A stretch of 64,000 nt of DNA from positions 1,242,501 to 1,306,500 of the forward strand of contig OX387200.1 of assembly GCA_947561715.1 (NCBI GenBank), read 5' to 3'. Below, piece after piece: positions 10,565-21,482 of the stretch; position 1 is the stretch's first letter; each line of letters begins with the position of its first letter. The notes under the pieces are model-generated. The model searched no databases. It was not told where the DNA came from and saw nothing but the letters and a program-made list of their open reading frames with translations. Made by a program: the position numbers and the translations under genes. Source of the stretch: Ascidia mentula. Lineage: Eukaryota > Chordata > Ascidiacea > Phlebobranchia > Ascidiidae.

Positions 10565-13178
10565 GGATCTTTTTTACTTTCACGCTATTCTGCACTTTAT
10601 CCTTGACAGATACTGAGATTCAAAAAAAATCCTATGAAGCGGAAAGTGGTTTGGCACTTGATTGAAAGTGACGTCACCGGCAATGCAAAAAAGCGAAAAA
10701 ACATCCGTGTTTCAGGTCATTCTGATGGAATACGTGGGATCTCTACCGATTTTTATTAGTTTCACGCTATTCTGCACTCTATCCTTGACAGATAATGAGA
10801 TTTAAATAAAATCCTATGAAGCGGAAAGTGGTTTGGCACTTGATTGAAAGTGACGTCACCGGCAATGCAAAAAAGCGAAAAAACACCCGTGTTTCAGGTC
10901 ATTCTGATGGAATACGTGGGATCTCTACCGATTTTTATTACTTTCACGCTATTCTGCACTCTATCCTTGACAGATAATGAGATTTAAATAAAATCCTATG
11001 AAGCGGAAAGTGGTTTGTCACTTGATTGAAAGTGACGTCACCGGCAATGCAAAAAAGCGAAAAAAAAACGTGTTTCAGGTCATTCTGATGGAATACGTGG
11101 GATCTCTACCGATTTTTATTACTTTCACGCTATTCTGCACTCTATCCTTGACAGATACTGCGATTTAAACAAAATCCTATGAAGCGGAAAGTGGTTTGGC
11201 ACTTGATTGAAAGTGACGTCACCGGCAATGCAAAAAAGCGAAAAAACATCCGTGTTTCAGGTCATTCTGATGGAATACGTGGGATCTCTACCGATTTTTA
11301 TTACTTTCACGCTATTCTGCACTCTATCCTTGACAGATAATGAGATTTAAATAAAATCCCATGAAGCGGAAAGTGGTTTGGCACTTGATTGAAAGTGACG
11401 TCACCGGCAATGCAAAAAAGCGAAAAAACACCCGTGTTTCAGGTCATTCTGATGGAATACGTGAGATCTCTACCGATTTTTATTACTTTCACGCTATTCT
11501 GCACTCTATCCTTGACAGATAATGAGATTTAAATAAAATCCTATGAAGCGGAAAGTGGTTTGTCACTTGATTGAAAGTGACGTCACCGGCAATGCAAAAA
11601 AGCGCAAAAAAAACGTGTTTCAGGTCATTCTGATGGAATACGTGGGATCTCTACCGATTTTTATTACTTTCACGCTATTCTGCACTCTATCCTTGACAGA
11701 TACTGCAATTTAAACAAAATCCTATGAAGCGGAAAGTGGTTTGGCACTTGATTGAAAGTGACGTCACCGGCAATGCAAAAAAGCGAAAAAACATCCGTGT
11801 TTCAGGTCATTCTGATGGAATACGTGGGATCTCTACCGATTTTTATTAGTTTCACGCTATTCTGCACTCTATCCTTGACAGATAATGAGATTTAAATAAA
11901 ATCCTATGAAGCGGAAAGTGGTTTGGCACTTGATTGAAAGTGACGTCACCGGCAATGCAAAAAAGCGCAAAAACACCCGTGTTTCAGGTCATTCTGATGG
12001 AATACGTGGGATCTCTACCGATTTTTATTACTTTCACGCTATTCTGCACTTTATCCTTGACAGATACTGCGATTTAAACAAAATCCTATGAAGCGGAAAG
12101 TGGTTTGGCACTTGATTGAAAGTGACGTCACCGGCAATGCAAAAAAGCGAAAAAACATCCGTGTTTCAGGTCATTCTGATGGAATACGTGGGATCTCTAC
12201 CGATTTTTATTAGTTTCACGCTATTCTGCACTCTATCCTTGACAGATAATGAGATTTAAATAAAATCCTATGAAGCGGAAAGTGGTTTGGCACTTGATTG
12301 AAAGTGACGTCACCGGCAATGCAAAAAAGCGCAAAAACACCCGTGTTTCAGGTCATTCTGATGGAATACGTGGGATCTCTACCGATTTTTATTACTTTCA
12401 CGCTATTCTGCACTCTATCCTTGACAGATACTGCGATTTAAACAAAATCCTATGAAGCGGAAAGTGGTTTGGCACTTGATTGAAAGTGACGTCACCGGCA
12501 ATGCAAAAAAGCGAAAAAACATCCGTGTTTCAGGTCATTCTGATGGAATACGTGGGATCTCTACCGATTTTTATTAGTTTCACGCTATTCTGCACTCTAC
12601 CCTTGACAGATAATGAGATTTAAATAAAATCCTATGAAGCGGAAAGTGGTTTGGCACTTGATTGAAAGTGACGTCACCGGCAATGCAAAAAAGCGAAAAA
12701 ACACCCGTGTTTCAGGTCATTCTGATGGAATACGTGAGATCTCTACCGATTTTTATTACTTTCACGCTATTCTGCACTTTATCCTTGACAGATACTGCGA
12801 TTTAAACAAAATCCTATGAAGCGGAAAGTGGTTTGGCACTTGATTGAAAGTGACGTCACCGGCAATGCAAAAAAGCGAAAAAACATCCGTGTTTCAGGTC
12901 ATTCTGATGGAATACGTGGGATCTCTACCGATTTTTATTAGTTTCACGCTATTCTGCACTCTATCCTTGACAGATAATGAGATTTAAATAAAATCCTATG
13001 AAGCGGAAAGTGGTTTGGCACTTGGTTGAAAGTGACGTCACCGGCAATGCAAAAAAGCGCAAAAACACCCGTGTTTCAGGTCATTCTGATGGAATACGTG
13101 GGATCTCTACCGATTTTTATTACTTTCACGCTATTCTGCACTCTATCCTTGACAGATAATGAGATTTAAATAAAATCT
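10565..13178 (+). repeat. 182-bp satellite array, right block (14 units)
   Basis: Fourteen TGACGTCA cores lie at about 10670, 10852, 11034, 11215, 11397, 11579, 11760, 11942, 12124, 12306, 12488, 12670, 12852 and 13034, so the period is 181-182. Units come in variants, for example GAGATTTAAATAAAATCC against GCGATTTAAACAAAATCC. These recur every third unit in the first half and every second unit in the second half, a higher-order structure of about 546 bp and then 364 bp. The 61-codon open frames that repeat every 364 bp are a by-product of the array, not genes. Confidence 0.95.
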
Positions 13179-16100
13179 CGTTCCGCCATTCTAAGCGCTG
13201 CGAAACTCACCCAACCGTCTCTGAAAAGTTACTTAAAAATTATGGCAACCTTAACAAGTTGTTATCCGATGTCGCATACATAAAAAAGCAGATCAAGCAC
13301 TTCCACATTTAAACCCTGCAACTGAGCTATATGCCAATTGTTCCCAAACAAAGGCTGGATTATTTTCTCACTTATGGATAATAAGTGACAACAGTGACAA
13401 AGTTTACAGTGACAATAAACAGTGAGAGATTTTTGTGTCTTTTTTTCAGGCTAAGCTTTTTTTATGTATTTTTAGCTTAAACATTATTTAATTATTTTTT
13501 TGTCAAATCATAATTGCATGCGTGTTTCTCAAAGGTAACTAACTAATAACAAGGAAAAAAACAATAAAATAACAATGAAAAAACAACAGTTGAAAAGCAC
13601 TACCTGAAATTTTCAGGGACATATATATATTTTTTGTTCTTTTAAGGTGGAAATTACATGTCATATGCACATGTAAATAACTTTAATTGTCTCAGAGATA
13701 TTTAACAGTGCCTCGATAGCGCGAATTGAGCCTCTTTGACTGTTTAGCCTGCTTCTGCCAGTCCTATAAAGCAATTAGAATTCGGATAACTTCGCGAATA
13801 ATTTATGTATTTTAAACTGTCATCGGCTTCATTAAAACGGGGCTTTTTGAAAGCTCCTCAATAGAATATTAAAAGAATCGAATCGAAGAGAATAAAATAA
13901 AATAATCTTTTTAGGTACACACTGGGCTTTTCAAAAGCTCTGCATTTTGAGTGCTGATTGGTCAATAATGTCACGTGATACCATGAGCCGCTTGAAGTAA
14001 TATAATACAATGAATCACTTTACTCGAGAACATTCGATGGATAAATCATTTGGGTCACATTATGGGATTATACAATACATGTGCAAAGCTGCACGCAATA
14101 CAAGGACTCTGGTTTCTGTGACGTATGTTACAAATACTTCCCCCCAGATTTGCAGGTGATGAACATAACATCAGCTGTAGGCGATTAAGAAGTCGGTTAA
14201 TGCGATTGAGCGAACAAAATGCACATTCAAAGTAACTACGAAATTTTAATGCGTTTGATGGTATTCAATATTGTACAGTTTGATGCAAGCATTACAAAAT
14301 CAAAGTCTACAAAATCAAATTTGCCAATGCGAGAAATTGGCCTGTTAGAAGTTACGTGCTTCATCAAACCGAAACAACTCAAGTTTAGTGCAAGGAGTTA
14401 AGGTTTAAATCCACACATGGCCTCTAAAGACGTCATTATCGCAGGAAGAACGTCTCGGTGATACGGCTATAAAAAAAAACAAGCACAATATCAAACTAAG
14501 TTGTCCTCCTGGATCCACTGAAATGTTCCAAGCGGGGCATCATTGTAAATTCTCAAGAAAGGAGTCGACCCAAGCGGGGCACCTTTGTAAATAACTTTAG
14601 GTTGTCGATACATACAACCTTTGCAATACGAACGATTCAATCGAAGCGAATATAATAGAATGTAACAATCGTTAGGGCAAAAACACTACACGCAAAACAT
14701 TATGCAATACAAGCACTGGTTTCTGTGACGTATGTTACACACAAATTTTGACAAGGTGTAATCAACTGTATTTTGGCAACAAGCGACCTGATAAAATCAT
14801 TTTGTTTTGCTTAGCAAACTAAATTTTCCACAATTTGACACCAGAAATAATGTCCTCGAATAATTTATTATTATTTGGAACATTGAAGATCAACTCACGA
14901 ATATTTCGCCTTTGTTCCTGTACCTACCAAACAAAAGAAAGATAACTAAAATGCATTTTTTGATACGGGAACAAGTTTATTTTTCTCTTTTTAAAGTCAA
15001 TAAAGATGGTATTAAATCTTTTTCGGCGAGATGAATTTATTTTGCAATCAATATTTTGATGGCTTTGATGAAACAAGTTCAATTCAAAAGAATGGATAAT
15101 TATTTTGAATTAAGAAAAATAAAATTTCACAAGTTGATCTTTCTCATAGCGCCCTCTATTATAAAAGATGAAGAAGTTTTCAGAACTTGCTCGTATGCAA
15201 ACACTTGCATACAAATTATAGTTGGTTTATATTGGAAGTACTCCCACTGCCCTTGAGTATTTTCAAGCAAGCAACATATATTTTGTTAAGGCTTTACTTT
15301 TTCAACCCATATTATGCACAAAAATGTTGTTTTGTGTTGGACTTCACTGGCAATATTTGCGCTCAGCAGTATGAACATGGTGTTGGTGAGGTATTTCTTG
15401 ATATCAACTGATTTTAATAATTTAGTTTATCATAATATCTTCATCTCAATCTTCAACAAGATACAGTAATCGCAGAAAAAAGCATCATATCTTTTGTCAA
15501 CTATTTATGTCATATGACCTGTTTTTGCAAAATAAATATTCCCAAACCACCGCATTACTGTGTGCAGATACTGTCCTAGAAAAAAACATAACAAACAAAG
15601 TAGTTGATTTGACATAACAAGCATAGTAGTTGATAATATTACTCGATTTAGACTCCCTCTGCTTGCAAACAGCAAAAGCGCGCAATTATTTGTTCATATT
15701 TTGACCCAAAAGGCAGTAGAAAGCAAATCGCCGTAAAAAATGATGCGACGCGATTTGGTCAAAATCATCCACATATTTCAAAAGACAAGGGACCAAACTT
15801 CTTGTTTCTTTAAAAAAGTTTTAAATTATGTTCTATTTAATAGGTTTTTAAGCCCCCTAGAAAACACCAAAATTGCATTTAACCCAAAGCATTTTTCATT
15901 TCGCATAAAGTGTTACTTATGCGTGACGACGCACTTTTTGCGGAGTTTCTATTCCATGTTTTAGTATTCTATATGGTTCCACACAGCGAGCATTTGTGGC
16001 GCTTTAAAATGTTTAATTACATAGCGCACAACATCTTTCAATAATATTTTATTTTTATTTTTTCCAAAAATGTTGTGATACTCTTACCCTTTGTTTTAAC

Positions 16101-16264
16101 TGAGCCTTGCCCAATTTCTTTTTGTAAAACCATTTTGTTAACGAACACCAGTCCGCATGTTTTAAAACCAATAAATGTTGATAGAAGACAACTTATTGGA
16201 ATTTTTCGTTATTATGAATGGGTACATTACAGGACCTATATGGGTATTAAATTGGAGAAATCCT
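13179..16264. other. Intergenic, no gene recognised
   Basis: AT-rich. A segment around GGTTTCTGTGACGTATGTTACA with flanking ATGCAATACAAG occurs twice (about 14085-14140 and 14695-14750), indicating a small local duplication. The open frames are short and unconvincing. Confidence 0.4.
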
Positions 16265-17055
16265 GTTTTCAAGGCCCTCAGCTGTAATGCATCTAGCGAC
16301 TGTTCCGCTTGTTTCCCAATTACCCTTGATGGGTCTTGTGACTTACATAGGGACCTAAAGATCTTCAAAGTTGAAAAAAAATTTTGCTCCTGGTTGAGAC
16401 TGTACAGAACAAGGACTTGTTGGGCCTCCTGGAAGATCATATGACCAACAGGGGAGTATAAACAGCCCTGGGGGAGGGCTTTGGCACTTTTTCAGCAACT
16501 AAATGTGATGCCATTGCATAGAGAATAGTTGGGACCTTCAAAAAATGCTAATGAGTGGGTGTAGTTGAACGATTCATATTTCTGCAAAATTCAGTTCCAA
16601 TTTTTGTTGCTTTTTTTGTCAAAAAATTGAATAACCAGGGGGGCTAATGCCCCCAGGGGATGGCTAAACCATTTTTTAGTGACTAATTTTGATCAATTTT
16701 TTTAGATATGGGAGGGATCTTTCATAAAATTAAGAATGATCGGCCACTTAAACGATTTATTTTTCCACAAATACAGCCTGAATTTTGTGCTCCATTTTCA
16801 ACATAATTTTCAGCAGCACCCACCAGCAAGTAACTACCTAATTGAAATAGCCCAACACCTCACTAAAATTGCCCCAAACACCCTAATTCGCCATGACAAC
16901 AGCACGCACATGTGCGCTCATTCAACCGTAAATTTAACTTATATGCATCACTGCTTTGCTTGGTGATGCATGAATTTCTATTGTAGCATAGGTTGGGCAT
17001 TTCCCAGCAACAAAACTTATTTACATAGAAATACCAATATGCGTCCTAAAAAGCG
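16265..17055 (+). repeat. Dispersed repeat family R, longest copy
   Basis: About 790 bp, with landmarks in order: GACTTACATAGGGACCTA, GATGCCATTGCATAGAGAA, a CCAGGGG-type G/C box, GGATCTTTCATAAAAT, CCATGACAACAGCAC and ATACCAATATGCGTCC. Other copies in the same orientation lie near 25055, 32045, 34905 and 39785. It has no coding potential and I found no terminal inverted repeats, so it could be a SINE- or MITE-like element. Confidence 0.8.
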
Positions 17056-17279
17056 TTTCTTCATTAATTTCAACAGGAGCGTCACCAACAACGGGCAAAT
17101 TAGTGAAAGCGTTTTCAGTAAATACATCCTCACCTTCAACAAAATTACTTGATGAAGCACAATGGTGGTCAATATTAGCAAGAGCTTCGGTTATTTTTAC
17201 AATGTTGTTTTCCTAAAAAGAAGCGTTTTTGGTCGCTTCACGTTTTAATCAATTTTTGGTTCAGAAATTCGGAACATTT

Positions 17280-18248
17280 TCATCTTTCTCCAATGCTCCA
17301 TTTTTTCAACCACAGTATCGTCGGTCTGTTGGGTTTCTCCGGCGTGGCTTGAAACCCTAGAGCCGGAAACTCGTTCTTCTCGGAAACTCGTACAATGCCT
17401 CTTTTAACTTTCTCCTCCACCTGTGAAAGAAACAGTTTTGAACCTTCCTCTGTTAAGTGAATACCATCCCTTGCAAGAAAATGCGTTGGAACCGCAGTTT
17501 CTATGAACGTTCATTTCTGCGGCGCAAAATCCTCGTCTTCCAGCAAGCGGCATGAGTATACCACTGTGGTAAATCTGCATAATACACATAATTAATTAAA
17601 ACCAAAATCAACCCATCAATATGTTTCATACTTATCCATTTTTCCCATACGTTATCTTTTCAAAACTTTGTACTTATCCATGTAGTCAACCATAACCGAT
17701 AGCGGAGACAAATATTGTGACGGACGACGGTGATAGAACTAAATACATTAGTCCCACAAGTTTTGTGATAAGAGGTTTCCTTTGTAGTTAGACGATGAAA
17801 CCATTTGTTAGAAGATCGTTTTTTTGTTTAGTTTGTTTTCATTTAGTTGCAAACAAGTTACAAAGCAAAGCAACAACAATGTCAAAGTTCAAAATTATAA
17901 ACTCAATTTGGCCTTGGGGTAAAGAACATTAACCAAGTTCATGAGCTACTTTGTAAGCACCACGACTTTAGCAATGCTTTGGTAGCTCCCGTGTATGTTG
18001 AGGATGTTGTTTGTACCGAAGCTTACGACGACAGCTTCGACATCCTCAACAATGGGAGTGTTGGATAACTCAACGAACGCGTGGTCAATCCTTCCTCCGG
18101 GCATACTCAGAGCCGCAATGTCTAAACAAAAGTCATCGCTTGGTTTGACTGTATACGGAGATACAAACCGCCTGGCGTGGACAGCAACCGATCCCGAACA
18201 CTCTTCTCCGGAATCCCCCACTTTGTCTGCTTGCCAGAGAAGCCCGTT
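17280..18248 (-). pseudogene. Broken SGNH/GDSL-hydrolase-like gene
   Basis: The minus strand reads, from about 18248, a frame with block I (KVGDSGEE), block II (SMPGGRID) and block III (VVVSFGTNN) of the SGNH hydrolase family, ending at a stop at 17946. Farther on, in another frame, is block V (ARDGIHLTEEGSKLF, about 17435-17490), then a short C-terminal end stopping at 17280. An in-frame TGA precedes block V, and the roughly 400 bases between blocks III and V hold several stops. In intact family members these blocks supply the Ser and Asp/His catalytic residues. Small proteins of this kind are often carried by mobile elements. It looks inactive, although an intron between the two parts is possible. 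Confidence 0.55.
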
Positions 18249-20572
18249 TCATAAACCTCTCGACTCAGCTGGACTAAAACCGATCCAACGTCAACAACCG
18301 CAACAATTTATCAACAGAAGATCAAGCATATCACAAACCTTTCTTTGGCTACAGACTATCTTAAAACCATTGAACATGGAAGAAGACATTTCAAAACTTT
18401 TTCGAAAACTTACAAAGAAGATTGCTGTAAATTTTGGCAGTACTTCCTTGTAAAAAACGAAATGGATCGAAACAGCATTTTCCCTAGTGTGGAATTCAAG
18501 TCCTTCCTCCATTCTACCTTACAGTTCTTGAACTGGTTGCATAAGGTCGGTCAAGTTTTAATATTAACGTTTATTTCAGTATTCTCGAAATAAATTTCTA
18601 GGTTTCGATTTTGAAAGATTTAGACCACACCTGTATTCAAATAGAATATTAAAGCACATACAGGCTCATTGCACCGGCCTCAACATTACATCGGCCGAAA
18701 CTTGGGGATCATATAGGTTCTTATTACGTCACAAGACGTCGACAACAAAATCACTGTAGTGGCGGGAAATAATTATTTTGTACTGGGGAGCTTATTGTCC
18801 GTAACATCTAGGTTTATATAGAGTTTCTTAAAAAAACATAAAAATAGTTGATTAACTCTGATTGGAAAACTTGCCGACGACTTTGAGCCTTTTCACCTCC
18901 GATCAGATGCGCGGCCGCTCAAGTCAGCGGGTAATGAGGCCGATCACTCACGCTCCCGACACCCGAAAGCATCCACACTGATTGAAAGGTGCAAGCGAAA
19001 AAGTAGAAAATTTGCCATAAACAAGTTTTATAAATATTTTTGCAAGAAATAAAATATTTTTATACATGTTACACAATTAAATATAATAATTATTAGTGTA
19101 ATCGCCAAAGTTTGTGTCCTTAACGCAACCAACTTGTAGGCTTGATTACTCGCGTGACTTAAAGTGCACATGACACGGCCATGGCAACTTTGCGTAAAAT
19201 TAAAGGTACATCTACAACAAACATTTATCCAAAGTTTCACGGTTCTACGTCAACTAAAAAATGTAGAAAACTCGCTTGACATGACACAAGGCGCTCGCGT
19301 CGAAAAAATGCATTGTTTAGATAGGAGAAGTCGTCTTTTATTGCAGATATCGAATAGTTTTTAGCATAGGAGAATCCAAAGAACACGTTACCTCAAAGGT
19401 CAGGACAAGGTTTTACATCACACAGAAGTATGTCACTGTGACGTCACAAACCAAAGGCTTATTTGTCCCTGATTATCGGCAGACCAAAGGGTACAGCAGA
19501 TACAACATTACTTCGATGAGACGGGGATGTTGCGTTTCTTTGCTCAGTGACATTACATGACGTCATTTTGGGTGTGATGTCATAACTTTAACCTCACCTT
19601 TGTGCTGACTTTAATTTGATGATTCCAACATTTCTAGTTACAACTATGTTGCGAAAAATACATTAGTGGTCGATAATGGCGAATTAAATAAATCATTCAT
19701 GACGCGAACTCGTTGGCAACGCTACTGTCGAAAAAAAACAAACATATTTTTCTTGCTGTGCCTAGAAAAAAAAAAGTTATGATCGAAAATGTTTTTTGGG
19801 GGGCGAGGTTATGAACAATATTCGGCCGGTAAACATATTTCCCCCGCGAAATCGCGCACAAGTTAGGTATCGCTGTAAAGGGATTTTAAAGGGCATTCAA
19901 AGGGCTTTCCAACGGTGGTAGAATTATTTTTCCTGTCGACCTATGAAAAAAGTTATAGCTGATTTATGAAAATGCGTATTAATATGCGTTACAAAATTTC
20001 AAAAATTTTGTGTCAATCTATACACCTTCTCAAAAAAAAGGCAAATTTAACTGTGTTCTTTTTTGAACAAAAATCGATGGTTTAGAACCGACCCTTCTGC
20101 TCGTTTCCTCGTATGTACTGCTACTCGTACTCATTAAATAGCAAATAATGGCCTCAAAGTACAAAACGTTGTTTAGGAAAAAATTCACATCCAGTATTTT
20201 GTCAATCAACATTTCACTCAACATGGTTCCTTCCACAATCAAACCTGGTTTCAAATCTCGGCCGCAAAATGATTCAATACCAACAAGTGGTTGACCCAGG
20301 AGACGTCGACAAAACAAATATTCCACGAATCGCATTATATTGTTCATTTCATTCTGGGAAATTGTAAGGGGGGAAAGTTTTTTGTTGTAGTTTATCAACA
20401 TATTTTTTTTACCATGGTAATATAAACATAGGCGGTAACATTCTGGTAAATTTTTGGCTTGTTGAAATGATTTTAATAAAGCCGCCGACTCCTTGAAACG
20501 TCTTGGCTTGCGACGGACAAAAATCTTAGGTTGGGCTGGGTTGCTGGTTGAATCAATACCGGTCTTAACTTT
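18249..20572. other. Intergenic, no gene recognised
   Basis: Contains TGACGTCA-type palindromes near 19440 and 19557, in a segment similar to gene A intron 1. A 123-codon open frame on the minus strand (20030-20401) has no recognised domain and no supporting splice or start context. Confidence 0.4.
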
Positions 20573-21004
20573 CAGGTTTCAAATGTTCGCCTATACAAGA
20601 GACCTTGTCGCCAAGCTGTACGCAGGCAATGGGCTCTATGCCGTCACAGCCGGTGACCTGCAGTTAAGTTCATTTCGCTGGGAAATTTGAAATGAGTTGG
20701 TATTTTAACTTATACCACGTTCATCAGCAGGCCTTAGGCAAGCCCTGTGCAAAATTATAAAAAATCCTATGGACCGGAAAGGTTTCAAATGTTCGCCTAT
20801 ACAAGAGACCTTGTCGCCAAGCTGTACGCGGGCAATGGGCTCTATGCCGTCACAGCCGGTGACTTGCAGTTAAGTTCATTTCGCTGGAAAATTTGAAATG
20901 AGTTGGTATTTTTACTTATACCACGTTCATCAGCAGGCTCCAGGCAAGCCCTGTGCAAAATTATAAAAAATCCTATGGACCGGAAAGGTTTCAAATGTTC
21001 GCCT
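20573..21004 (+). repeat. 206-bp tandem repeat, about 2.1 copies
   Basis: The segment beginning TTTCAAATGTTCGCCTAT recurs at 206-bp spacing (about 20585, 20791 and 20997), with nearly identical bodies (GTCGCCAAGCTGTACGC, CACAGCCGGTGAC, TCCTATGGACCGGAAA). The third copy is cut after about 10-15 bp. Confidence 0.9.
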
Positions 21005-21388
21005 ATATCACGCGACTACACCACTATCTGCTTGATATATGATCGCATCAAACTTACAAGTTTTCTTGCCTTAAATTATATCTTGTATGAACGTCAGAGT
21101 CAATAGCATAGGGATGTTAAAGTTACATTTGATGTTTATTGATTGTCATTGTGTTCTAATTTGTGTATGTACATGTGTTTTGTTTTTGATAAATCCCCAG
21201 AAGTTGTGTTCACTCGTGCGTGAAAAATATTTCGTTGAAACAAAAAAATATTTCGCATTTCCACTAGTAACGACAGAGGGCAGAGTGTGCGTTGACGTTT
21301 TGTTGACTCGAAAAAAAGTTTTGTCGACAATCGTCTCATTGGTCGTCTCTTAGGATAATAAAACAATCTTTGAAGTTGTGTTTATGCA

Positions 21389-21482
21389 ATGTGTCGAACT
21401 GGCTTGTATAGCATTTTTGAAACAAATTCATTTAAAACCTTGATTGTGATTTTATATCTTGCAATTGGCTTCACCTCTGCTG
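21389..21482 (+). CDS. Gene B exon 1: signal peptide
   Basis: 31 codons with a hydrophobic stretch (TLIVILYLAIGFTSAG) ending in phase 1 before gtaagt. An earlier ATG at 21384 is out of frame. The N-terminal extension before the hydrophobic core is longer than in genes C and D. Confidence 0.8.

Noticed and set aside
11906..12819. Three 61-codon open frames with the same protein at 364-bp spacing
   Set aside because: They follow the satellite dimer period and contain no domain; they result from the repeat itself.
10565..13178. Regular repeats that might suggest a CRISPR array
   Set aside because: Units are 182 bp with no unique spacers and the context is eukaryotic; it is a satellite.
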